IMG/VR virus record: IMGVR_UViG_3300025652_008385
Span: 1 to 46,372 of that record
Source: a virus
Length of the DNA: 46,372 bases
Strand: one strand, 5' to 3'
The notes beneath the pieces were generated by a model. The model made no database searches. It worked only from the letters and a program-made list of their open reading frames with translations, and was not told the origin of the DNA. Below, piece after piece: positions 17,057 to 23,649 of the stretch. A program made the translations under genes and the position numbers. Position 1 is the first letter of the stretch. Every line of letters starts with the position of its first letter.

Positions 17057-17153
17057 ATATTTTATCTACTGTTTTTTCAGTTGCTTTAGGTAATAACAGC
17101 ACTCGAAAACAGAAAAATGCAGCTAGAAACATTGCTATGGCTAGTACTGTCAT
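17022..17153 (-). CDS. Possible 43-residue membrane protein
   Basis: From the ATG at 17153: MTVLAIAMFLAAFFCFRVLL, one transmembrane segment, then a charged tail ending in KIYEVENILSEKR. Longer readings would run into the tRNA-Gly gene and are not believed. No clear ribosome binding site, so the start is uncertain. Confidence 0.45.
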   Translation of the reverse strand: MTVLAIAMFLAAFFCFRVLLLPKATEKTVDKIYEVENILSEKR

Positions 17154-17216
17154 TTCTGCCGCTATTTCAAGTTTTCTATTAAGGCCCACAATAGTATATA
17201 TGGGCAGAATATAAAA

Positions 17217-17291
<75 letters not shown>

Positions 17292-17294
17292 AAA

Positions 17295-17370
17295 TGGCTG
17301 GGGCGACTGGACTTGAACCAATAACCTCCGGATTAACAGTCCGGCGTTCTGCCAATTGAACTACACCCCA
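17295..17370 (-). tRNA. tRNA-Asn (GTT), first copy
   Basis: Minus strand. Acceptor TGGGGTG with CGCCCCA, anticodon stem CCGGA/TCCGG around CTGTTAA (anticodon GTT), T-loop TTCAAGT, discriminator G, encoded CCA. The U1-A72 pair at the end of the acceptor stem is unusual for tRNA-Asn but also seen in the second copy. Confidence 0.93.
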
Positions 17371-17419
17371 TTAGTGCGGCTTTCAACATATAGGCAAGCC
17401 GCCAACCTTTTGCTTATCT

Positions 17420-17893
17420 CTAAGCCTCTATGGTCAAAGTCCCGTTGTCGGTCTTTACTGAAACTTCCCAGCTTCCCAGATAGGGGCTGTGTTCAATGAT
17501 GTCTGAAAGTGGAACTTTTACGTTAGCGCTTAATGTACAAAAGCCTCTTTTATGGTCGTACTTTTCAGTTGATGACTCAATAAAATCATACTCATAGAAG
17601 TTTTCTTCAAGCACATCCGCCAGAAAAGTTGCAAAATCACCGTCGCGCTCGTAACCATCAAGAAGATCGTCAGCGCGAAGTTGTTCAATGATGCTGCCTC
17701 CATACTGTTGTGAAACACGAAGGCCGCGGGTTGCTATGAGGTCGGCAAAAGTGCTGACTACATCTGTTTCCGATAAAGCGTCTTCAACTTCCGTTTCGTT
17801 ATGAACGAAAACGTCCGTGCCTTCGCTATAGGTTAGATTCACTACCGTATCCGGTGATAGATTGAGTGATTGTAGTTTTTGAATAATTGACAT
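17420..17893 (-). CDS. Unknown 157-residue protein between tRNA genes
   Basis: Acidic soluble protein starting MSIIQKLQSLNLSPDTVVNL, with FATFLADVLEENFYEYDFIE in the middle and a C-terminal region ending SWEVSVKTDNGTLTIEA. GGAG lies nine bases upstream of the ATG. No known family recognised. Flanked on both sides by tRNA-Asn genes, so transcript processing there should release this mRNA. Confidence 0.75.
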   Translation of the reverse strand: MSIIQKLQSLNLSPDTVVNLTYSEGTDVFVHNETEVEDALSETDVVSTFADLIATRGLRVSQQYGGSIIEQLRADDLLDGYERDGDFATFLADVLEENFYEYDFIESSTEKYDHKRGFCTLSANVKVPLSDIIEHSPYLGSWEVSVKTDNGTLTIEA

Positions 17894-17918
17894 TTTTTCT
17901 CCTTTTAGTTAGTCAAGA

Positions 17919-17995
17919 TGGCTGCCCCTCGCAGACTTGAACTGCGGACCCTCTGATTAACAGTCAGATGCTCTAACCAACTGAGCTAAGGGGCA
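17919..17995 (-). tRNA. tRNA-Asn (GTT), second copy
   Basis: Minus strand. Acceptor TGCCCCT with AGGGGCA, D-arm AGCTCAGTTGGTTAGAGC, anticodon stem TCTGA/TCAGA around CTGTTAA (anticodon GTT), T-arm CGCAG-TTCAAGT-CTGCG, discriminator G, encoded CCA. It differs from the first copy in nearly every stem, so it is a separate acquisition rather than a recent duplication. Confidence 0.93.
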
Positions 17996-17999
17996 ATTG

Positions 18000-18254
18000 T
18001 TACTTTTCAATCCAAACAACAATATTATTGTTGCTTGATATTATATCTTTAACATTATTTTCATCGATTGTCAATGGTAATACGCATTTATTTTTTATTT
18101 TTACCGCAACAAGAGTTTTATCAGAAGCAACCCATGGCAATAGTTCATAAAAACAATTTTGTTTTATTATTCCTCTGTTGGTGCCAGCATAATAAAAGTT
18201 GTTATGGCCTTTTTCTGAAAAATAACATATTATTGCCTCTTCATTACGTATCAT
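18000..18254 (-). CDS. Unknown 84-residue protein
   Basis: Starts MIRNEEAIICYFSEKGHNNF and is rich in Asn, Lys and Ile, ending NNIVVWIEK. No family recognised. Overlaps the end of the HNH gene by 11 bases and ends five bases before the tRNA-Asn gene, so it is part of the same transcript. Confidence 0.6.
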   Translation of the reverse strand: MIRNEEAIICYFSEKGHNNFYYAGTNRGIIKQNCFYELLPWVASDKTLVAVKIKNKCVLPLTIDENNVKDIISSNNNIVVWIEK

Positions 18255-18777
18255 TCTTTTTATCCCACAAGTAATCTGTCCAAAGATTGCTTATTTCTTC
18301 TTTGCCAATAGTTCTAAGCACACTGGTTTTGGGCCTGAATGGTTCTCTTATTAATTTCATTCCAGCCTGGGTAGGTGTTCTGGCGCCTTTTTTTTGATTA
18401 CATCTTTTGCATGCAGCGACCAAGTTGATCCAGCTATCTTTTCCGCCTTTACTTTTTGGTATTACATGATCAATGGTCAAAGAATCACTTTCGAAATCTT
18501 TAGCACAGTATTGACATTTATTATCATCTCTCCAGATTATATTATTACGCCTGCAAGTCATAGTTTTAAACTTGAATTTAACGTACCTTGTTAACACAAT
18601 GACTGCCGGCAGCTTAAATGTTTCCGATATTGATCTTATTTCTTGTGTATGATTTTCTATCGCGTATGCTTTGCCTATTAAGCACAATACCAAAGCTTCA
18701 GTAGCCTCCACAATTTCAAGAGGTCTATAAGAAGAATCTAGTTTTAAAGTTTTAGTATTTGATATTACCGGGTCCAA
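18244..18777 (-). CDS. HNH endonuclease
   Basis: 177 residues. The C-terminal part has the HNH/McrA signature: CQYCAKDF, DHVIPKSKGG, NLVAACKRCNQKK near residues 85-130, with both Cys pairs and the catalytic His. The N-terminal region LKLDSSYRPLEIVEATEAL is shared by a common class of phage and bacterial HNH nucleases. The start appears to be TTG at 18777, within a leader defined by the promoter at 18798-18826. Could be a homing nuclease or a packaging-related nick enzyme. Confidence 0.9.
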   Translation of the reverse strand: MDPVISNTKTLKLDSSYRPLEIVEATEALVLCLIGKAYAIENHTQEIRSISETFKLPAVIVLTRYVKFKFKTMTCRRNNIIWRDDNKCQYCAKDFESDSLTIDHVIPKSKGGKDSWINLVAACKRCNQKKGARTPTQAGMKLIREPFRPKTSVLRTIGKEEISNLWTDYLWDKKNDT

Positions 18778-18797
18778 GACTAAAAATCCTATTACTG

Positions 18798-18826
18798 AAT
18801 TTAACTAGTTCTGTTACGTTTGTCAA
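18798..18826 (-). promoter_or_regulatory. Sigma70-type promoter of the HNH-tRNA transcript
   Basis: Minus strand TTGACA (18821-18826), 17-base spacer, TAAATT (18798-18803), about 20 bases upstream of the HNH start. It would drive HNH, the 84-residue gene, tRNA-Asn, the 157-residue gene and the two further tRNAs. Confidence 0.7.
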
Positions 18827-18833
18827 GCATTGA

Positions 18834-19313
18834 CTATCGATTAGAGTGTTTAATACTCGCCCTTTGTTGTGCAGTTTGCTCATTTTTTTGTTCTTTTCGG
18901 AATCGATTAACAAGGGTTGAAGAGGCATCTGCCTTATAATCACCCCCGACACCCCACAGGAGTTCTACTCCCATTTCCTCACAAACTGATTGCTCTGGAG
19001 TATTAGTTTTTCCACGATCGCCGCCATTGGCAAAGTAGTCTGGTTTATGTCGGCGAATGGCCTCACACACAGTACCATCAGTATCATCCACTGAATCAAC
19101 TACAATGACCCCCTTAATCGCACTAAGAATTTCGGAACGCTTTTCAAACTCCATAAAAACAAAACCTTTCTTTCTGTGTAACCAGTTATCGGAGTTTGCC
19201 ACCACAATGACGTCGCCGTGCTGTGCTGCATCTCTAATCATTCGAATATGTCCAACATGTACTGGATCAAATCCTCCGGACACCATAACTGTTTTTTTCT
19301 TTTCTTTATTCAT
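18834..19313 (-). CDS. Nucleotidylyltransferase (RfaE-C/TagD-like)
   Basis: 159 residues. VSGGFDPVHVGHIRMIRDAA contains the (H/V)xGH nucleotide motif of the cytidylyltransferase superfamily and YFANGGDRG the second signature; the closest match is the adenylyltransferase domain of heptose synthesis (HldE C-terminal) or glycerol-phosphate cytidylyltransferases. It would activate a sugar-phosphate or polyol-phosphate. The gene follows the phosphomannomutase-like gene by 12 bases, suggesting successive steps. Confidence 0.83.
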   Translation of the reverse strand: MNKEKKKTVMVSGGFDPVHVGHIRMIRDAAQHGDVIVVANSDNWLHRKKGFVFMEFEKRSEILSAIKGVIVVDSVDDTDGTVCEAIRRHKPDYFANGGDRGKTNTPEQSVCEEMGVELLWGVGGDYKADASSTLVNRFRKEQKNEQTAQQRASIKHSNR

Positions 19314-19325
19314 TTTATTATCTCC

Positions 19326-20117
19326 TTAAAGTAAATCTCTTAAAATATAAAAATCTATTATTTCTAATGTTTCTGCAGGACCGCTAGTTTCAAACGCGCG
19401 GCCAGTATGCGCCAAGTGTGTGAATATCTCATAATCATTACCATTTGGATAACAGCGATCTCCTACAAACCAAAAATTCCAGTCTGGATTATCAAAATGC
19501 CTCAGCGCAAATGTTTTATCCCAGCCGGTTGGATAAATATCAAAAGAAGTGTCACCGCCCAGTTTTACTGTTACGCCAATATCATTTTTTTCAATATCGT
19601 TTTTTAACTTTTTAATGTAGGTGCCTCTAAGATTATCTTCATTATCTATTTTTTCAAAAAAAGCGCGCTGCTTTTGATTGGCACTCCGGCCAATGGGGCA
19701 CCAATTGATCATTGAAAATCTATTATTGATAAAATTTCCAGTCAAAGGTATTTCGTACTGGTGTGCTATATCATCTTGCATTTCACACAACAATTTCATT
19801 AAAATATGCATTTTTTCTGTAGTTATGCACTCTTCCATATTTTCTTTTGAGAGTTGATTAAAAATTATCTCCTCATCGCCTTCTGTTATTAGGTACTCCG
19901 TACCGTTACAGGGGAGCAGGTGGCAGTTTCTTTTGATTATAGGGTCATTAAGGGCCGGCCAAAGTTGTTCTTTAATGTACTCTAAGCCACTGCCAGTTAG
20001 GAACCCAATTTCAGCATGTCGGGCCAGAGCCCTTAATGCTTTAAGCATTTTTGTTTTTATCGGCCGGCGCGACTCAGTAAGTGTTCCGTCGACATCAAAT
20101 AAGACTAAATTATTCAT
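19326..20117 (-). CDS. HAD-family phosphomannomutase-like enzyme (eukaryotic PMM type)
   Basis: 263 residues. LVLFDVDGTLTESRRPI is HAD motif I with both catalytic aspartates; HLLPCNGTEYL, the cap region with FINNRFSMINWCPIGRSA, and FWFVGDRCYPNGNDYEIF (motif IV) match the alpha-phosphomannomutase family. It converts mannose-6-phosphate to mannose-1-phosphate. A well-placed GGAG lies upstream of the ATG at 20117. With the adjacent nucleotidylyltransferase it could make an activated sugar for the glycosyltransferases downstream. Confidence 0.88.
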   Translation of the reverse strand: MNNLVLFDVDGTLTESRRPIKTKMLKALRALARHAEIGFLTGSGLEYIKEQLWPALNDPIIKRNCHLLPCNGTEYLITEGDEEIIFNQLSKENMEECITTEKMHILMKLLCEMQDDIAHQYEIPLTGNFINNRFSMINWCPIGRSANQKQRAFFEKIDNEDNLRGTYIKKLKNDIEKNDIGVTVKLGGDTSFDIYPTGWDKTFALRHFDNPDWNFWFVGDRCYPNGNDYEIFTHLAHTGRAFETSGPAETLEIIDFYILRDLL

Positions 20118-20170
20118 TTTTTACTCCAAAGTTATACTAGCGTTCTTTCTTTCTGAGTATAACACAATTT

Positions 20171-20380
20171 CTATTCTTCTTTTAAGGAGAATAAAGACTC
20201 TTCTTTGACAGATTTGAATTTACCAGTTTTTTCAACATATATTCTATAATCATAAAAATCGTTTTGTTCGCAAATACTTAAAACAACTGCACGTTGGCCA
20301 TAATTGCTTTGCATATTGTCCATAGGAAACGGATCATATACCACCCATTCGTCAACTTTGTATTTTCTTGGCTTTACCAC
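20171..20380 (-). CDS. Small protein, possible SH3-like barrel
   Basis: 69 residues: YKVDEWVVYDPFPMDN, then RAVVLSICEQNDFYDYRIYVE, then a short charged tail. The succession of a K-V-D-x-W-V-V strand, a hydrophobic V-V-L strand and a polar strand resembles the VGDLV family of the right arm. Start overlaps the YiiX-like gene by 29 bases. Function unknown. Confidence 0.6.
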   Translation of the reverse strand: MVKPRKYKVDEWVVYDPFPMDNMQSNYGQRAVVLSICEQNDFYDYRIYVEKTGKFKSVKEESLFSLKEE

Positions 20381-20840
20381 TGTTCACTTTCTCGACAATG
20401 TTATGTAGAACGCCCGGGGATAAATCCGCTCTGTCATAGATTTTAATAATCTTCCAATCAATAACGCATGCAATTCTAAGAGCGTACGCTATCCACTCGC
20501 TGCAGTACCATTTCCCTTTTCTTTTTATGTGGAAAGGGAGAAATTGAGAAAGAAGCATGCCCACCCAATCATAACCACATCCTTCTGTTTCTTTAAAAAA
20601 ATCTAATATTGTCTGTAATTGTTCACTGTCGACGTCTAAAGATACGAAGTCCCATTCTAAATGATTTACCAATAATTTTTTTTTGCTTTCTATTTTAGAA
20701 TTGTAAAGAGGGCTGATGCTAATCCAAGTTTTGTCCGGAAGTATTAATTCTGCATGACTGTACTTACTTTTAGTCCACCATCTTATGATGTTGTGGAGCC
20801 GGCCTCCCTTACCTTTATAAAATGCTATCGATATCTTCAT
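20352..20840 (-). CDS. YiiX/YebB-like permuted papain-fold hydrolase
   Basis: 162 residues. YSHAELILPD supplies the active-site His (H29) and KWYCSEWIAYAL the nucleophilic Cys (C113), in the inverted His-before-Cys order of the permuted NlpC/P60 group. Members cleave peptide or amide bonds, often in peptidoglycan or lipid-linked substrates. No signal peptide. It may serve lysis or entry, or modify a host protein. Confidence 0.75.
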   Translation of the reverse strand: MKISIAFYKGKGGRLHNIIRWWTKSKYSHAELILPDKTWISISPLYNSKIESKKKLLVNHLEWDFVSLDVDSEQLQTILDFFKETEGCGYDWVGMLLSQFLPFHIKRKGKWYCSEWIAYALRIACVIDWKIIKIYDRADLSPGVLHNIVEKVNSGKAKKIQS

Positions 20841-20853
20841 ATAAGTATTTATT

Positions 20854-21057
20854 TTACTTTTTGTTTTTTATATGATCGTTCATGTAATTAATGTTATTTC
20901 TTTTTTCAAAAACGGTCTTTTCTACTTCTTCAGTTTCAAGATCATACTTTTCTTTAATATCCCACAAAGCAATCTCTAGATTGTCTTTGAAATCAAATGT
21001 AGGTTTTATGGTATCTTTAATACTCTCTTTTTTTCTAAACCAGTCAAATATAAACAT
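20854..21057 (-). CDS. Unknown 67-residue protein after tmRNA
   Basis: Starts MFIFDWFRKKESIKDTIKPT at 21057 with AAGGA before the ATG, 15 bases after the tmRNA 3' end. A longer in-frame reading would pass through the tmRNA and is rejected. Mostly charged and helical. No family recognised. Confidence 0.6.
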   Translation of the reverse strand: MFIFDWFRKKESIKDTIKPTFDFKDNLEIALWDIKEKYDLETEEVEKTVFEKRNNINYMNDHIKNKK

Positions 21058-21071
21058 ATTTTTCCTTTGTA

Positions 21072-21407
21072 TGGTGGAGACGGCGGGAGTCGAACCCGCG
21101 TCCAGAATAAGTCCAATTGTAGTCATTCACAAGCATATCAGCTTTTATATCCCCTAACTGAATGGGTAGACGGCTATATTCCAAGGCTTACCGTCTTGTT
21201 ACCTTAGATGGTTTGATTTTTACAACTTATCTGTTGTTTTGATTAGATTGGAAAGAAGGTTCTAATCGACCTCCCGATTAAGCCGCTAAGCGGACAGATT
21301 CGAAGTGGTTATTGTTATTAGCAATTATTGTTTTTGAACGATTAAGGTTGTATCTTACCTGCTTGCACTATTTTTCTTTCTTACTCTGTCGAAGCCATGG
21401 CATCCCC
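21072..21407 (-). ncRNA. ssrA: Transfer-messenger RNA (tmRNA)
   Basis: 336 bases on the minus strand. The 5' end GGGGATG pairs with the 3' end CGTCTCC, followed by discriminator A and an encoded CCA. The T-arm GCGGG-TTCGACT-CCCGC and the 5' segment with the GGCTTCGACA core match alanine-type tmRNA. The reading frame at 21278-21322 begins with GCT and encodes ANNNNHFESVRLAA before TAA; the -LAA end is the degradation signal recognised by ClpXP-type proteases. A tmRNA on a phage genome is unusual and may replace or compete with that of the host. Confidence 0.95.
21278..21322 (-). other. tmRNA tag-peptide reading frame
   Basis: Resume codon GCT at 21320-21322, fourteen codons, stop TAA at 21278-21280, giving ANNNNHFESVRLAA. 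The hydrophobic Leu-Ala-Ala terminus matches other tmRNA tags; the four-Asn run followed by His-Phe-Glu-Ser-Val-Arg is distinctive. Confidence 0.88.
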
Positions 21408-21617
21408 TTTTTTCCTTTGTTTCTTTATTATAACTCCAACTGGAGTGTGGTTTTCACTATCAAGCCATATGGTAATTTCTGTTTTGCTTTTGTGTTTCTC
21501 TGTACTTGCAAAATTAATATTCTTGGTTGCAGCGCGCATTGCTGCAGACTCAGATGAGTGCTTGCTGATTAAGTCACCCATAATATAATGACCATTCCAC
21601 TTGTATACTCTCCACAT
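21381..21617 (-). CDS. Unknown 78-residue protein overlapping the tmRNA 5' end
   Basis: Starts MWRVYKWNGHYIMGDLISKH, then an Ala-rich helix and a basic C-terminus ending KKGDAMASTE. Its last nine codons, stop included, overlap the tmRNA acceptor stem and TTCGACA core. The start overlaps the stop of the TlpA-like gene by one base. Function unknown. 5' processing of the tmRNA would destroy this mRNA's 3' end. Confidence 0.65.
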   Translation of the reverse strand: MWRVYKWNGHYIMGDLISKHSSESAAMRAATKNINFASTEKHKSKTEITIWLDSENHTPVGVIIKKQRKKGDAMASTE

Positions 21618-22195
21618 TATAATATTTCCTCGATAGTTTGTTTGACGTATTCTTCGCTATACCCTGAATGTCCTAGATATATCAAACCATCACGATCTAG
21701 ATAAATATAGGTAGGGAATGCTCCTATAGCATAACCATTAATTCCCTGACTGTCAAACATCATTTCTCGCGAGCCTTGAAGCACTGGAGCAGAAGTAATA
21801 TTGTGAGTATCAGCCCACTCTTCAACATCAGTGCTGGTTGCTGGTATACCCGCTTCATATCCATCAATCAATATGGTGGCCACTACAACTTCACCATTGT
21901 ATTCATCTTGCAAAGATTGTGTCTTGTAGCCGGCGGCTTGGCACGGTGGACACCAACTGGTACTAAAATCTAATACTACCACCTTATCTTCTTGTTTATA
22001 TAGCTGCCAAACTTCACTATTTTGATCAAGCAGTACGATGTTGCATGCTTTTTCACCAATTGCTTCTTGGCTACAGTCATCATCTACAGAAATACCCAGC
22101 GGAGGTACCTCTTCTTCTATAAGTTCGGGATCGATATCATGGTCTCCCACTTTTAACTCAGGGCTGCATGCCAAGAGAAGTAATAAATATATCAT
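21617..22195 (-). CDS. TlpA/ResA-like thioredoxin-fold lipoprotein
   Basis: 192 residues from the start at 22195. The N-terminus MIYLLLLLACSPELK is a short lipoprotein signal with Cys10 at the lipobox. The thioredoxin fold has LDFSTSWCPPCQAAG (active-site CPPC) and the cis-Pro region GAFPTYIYLDRDG. It would act as a thiol-disulfide oxidoreductase anchored in the periplasm. Starting at 22195 avoids overlap with the gene upstream. Its style, with an Asp/Glu-rich linker, resembles bacterial secreted proteins, so it may have been acquired from a host. Confidence 0.83.
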   Translation of the reverse strand: MIYLLLLLACSPELKVGDHDIDPELIEEEVPPLGISVDDDCSQEAIGEKACNIVLLDQNSEVWQLYKQEDKVVVLDFSTSWCPPCQAAGYKTQSLQDEYNGEVVVATILIDGYEAGIPATSTDVEEWADTHNITSAPVLQGSREMMFDSQGINGYAIGAFPTYIYLDRDGLIYLGHSGYSEEYVKQTIEEIL

Positions 22196-22202
22196 TTTGG
22201 TG

Positions 22203-22571
22203 TTACCTTGTTTTTGAATTATCGAAGAAATCATTAATTTGAAACTTCTTACTTATATTTAGAAATTCTAAATACGTTAATCCCAAAAATCTGGCCGCAT
22301 CTATCTTTGAGTTGGTAGCTGAAATAGCAAATTTGAGAGAAGCCTCCTTGATTATATTAGGTAAACCTCTCCAGATATCAAATCCATATAACCTATTATT
22401 AAGGTGCCTGGATGCTAATTCAAACTTAACTGCTATTAGATCTTCAAGTGTTAGGCTGTTAATTGATACTAGAACTTGATCATTTAATTTATTTTGTTCT
22501 TTAAGTAATTTTATAATACTTTTAGATCTAGTTGTGATATTCTTTGTTTGTTCTTTCATTAATTCTATCAC
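22203..22571 (-). CDS. Putative DNA-binding protein with C-terminal helix-turn-helix
   Basis: 122 residues. LTLEDLIAVKFELASRHLNNRLYGFDIW is followed by LKFAISATNSKIDAARFLGLTYLEFLNISKKF, whose last 25 residues look like a Fis-type HTH (AARFLGLTYLEF). Proteins of this plan recur in marine phage genomes, from memory. The start may be GTG 22571 or the ATG four codons later; neither has a clear ribosome site. Preceded by a strong promoter. Confidence 0.65.
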   Translation of the reverse strand: MIELMKEQTKNITTRSKSIIKLLKEQNKLNDQVLVSINSLTLEDLIAVKFELASRHLNNRLYGFDIWRGLPNIIKEASLKFAISATNSKIDAARFLGLTYLEFLNISKKFQINDFFDNSKTR

Positions 22572-22594
22572 ACTATCAAGCAGAACACATTGTC

Positions 22595-22623
22595 AGTATA
22601 AGCAATAACTCAGATCTTGTCAA
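22595..22623 (-). promoter_or_regulatory. Sigma70-type promoter
   Basis: Minus strand TTGACA (22618-22623), 17-base spacer, TATACT (22595-22600), about 24 bases before the 22203-22571 gene. A further TTGACT lies 13 bases upstream. It would drive the HTH gene, the TlpA-like gene and the tmRNA. Confidence 0.75.
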
Positions 22624-22645
22624 GTAAAAAAGTCAAAGTTTTTTA

Positions 22646-22885
22646 TTAAATGCCTTTCGACGAAAGGTAATCTTTAACATACGTTTCGATTGCTTCAGCC
22701 ATGCCAGTAGCATTTTGTAGTGCCGAATTCTGCGCTTCAGTGATCTTCGCTGTTTTTTTGGCCTCAGTTTCCATCCCAGGTTTGTCTTCACCTACCTCTA
22801 TGGGCTTAAGTTGATCCTCAATTTCAATATCGGTGCTGCCATTAGCTTTTCTAATATTTTCTATTAGGTCGTCTAATAAACTCAT
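22646..22885 (-). CDS. Unknown acidic 79-residue protein
   Basis: MSLLDDLIENIRKANGSTDIEI, then a central acidic stretch and a C-terminal helix AIETYVKDYLSSKGI. The pattern of a short N-terminal helix, disordered acidic middle and C-terminal helix resembles phage structural accessory proteins. No family recognised. Overlaps the next gene by one base. Confidence 0.6.
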   Translation of the reverse strand: MSLLDDLIENIRKANGSTDIEIEDQLKPIEVGEDKPGMETEAKKTAKITEAQNSALQNATGMAEAIETYVKDYLSSKGI

Positions 22886-23649
22886 TATAACTCCAGTTCA
22901 ATATCTTCTTCGTCAGGATCACCGCCCTGACTTCGCTTGGCCATGTCGTAAGCCTGATTTGTGGGCTCTTCGACTTGGTTTGCCAGTTCTTCTTCAAACT
23001 TCTCAAAGTAAAGTTTTAAATTTGCGATAAGGTAATCATAAAACAGTTCTTGATCTTCAGGGTCCGACAGCAATTCATAAGAATCAAGAATAGAAGTTTC
23101 AATTTTCTTGTAACTTTGATAAGCCATGTTCCGGCCGGTTTCATCGCCTTCAACACCGGTACCGAATCCGTCAAGAGGATCTTCTTCTTCAGGCTCTTCG
23201 GATGCTTTTTCTGCATCAGTCCTAATATCAATAAACTTATCGTCTGGCTCATCACCGCCAACATTAATCTCTATCTCTTCTATTGAATCCGCGAAATCCT
23301 CAGCGGCCTCACCAGCTTGATTATTTATTCTTGCAGGTGTCAGAGAATTATCAACAGCATTCAATACATGCGCGCGATAAGACTGTCTTTGATCAGAATT
23401 TGTTGTCAAAGACTTGTAATCTGTCTCAATAATTGGTATAATCTTCTTAAGGAGTTCTTCTAAAACGTTGATACCGGTCGATTTATTAGGAGCAGGATCT
23501 ACATCTGGAGTTTGACCTTCACTTAATTCTAGGTCCATCATCTGTTGGATGACAACTCTTAAATCATTTTCTTCATTTAGCTTTTTTTGCTTGACGTGTC
23601 TTATCAAACGTCTTATGTTCTCTCTGAGAACTTTCTCTTCTTGGTTCAT
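22885..23649 (-). CDS. Unknown acidic phage protein with N-terminal IRRLIR helix
   Basis: 254 residues. The basic helix VLRENIRRLIRHVKQKKLNEE at 7-27 is followed by an Asp/Glu-rich, partly disordered middle (EEPEEEDPLDGFGTGVEGDE) and a helical C-terminal region. A start helix of this kind is shared with other proteins here (KIIREELEAVI at 34.6 kb, RLRAIIVEEI at 38.3 kb). May be a head-core or internal virion protein; no direct evidence. Confidence 0.6.
   Translation of the reverse strand: MNQEEKVLRENIRRLIRHVKQKKLNEENDLRVVIQQMMDLELSEGQTPDVDPAPNKSTGINVLEELLKKIIPIIETDYKSLTTNSDQRQSYRAHVLNAVDNSLTPARINNQAGEAAEDFADSIEEIEINVGGDEPDDKFIDIRTDAEKASEEPEEEDPLDGFGTGVEGDETGRNMAYQSYKKIETSILDSYELLSDPEDQELFYDYLIANLKLYFEKFEEELANQVEEPTNQAYDMAKRSQGGDPDEEDIELEL

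Noticed and set aside
18752-18952. 66-residue minus-strand frame between HNH and nucleotidylyltransferase genes
   Set aside because: It covers the HNH promoter and the end of the nucleotidylyltransferase gene in another frame; composition is unlike the neighbours.
21058-21126. Upstream start for the 20854-21057 gene
   Set aside because: The extra codons lie within the tmRNA 3' domain.
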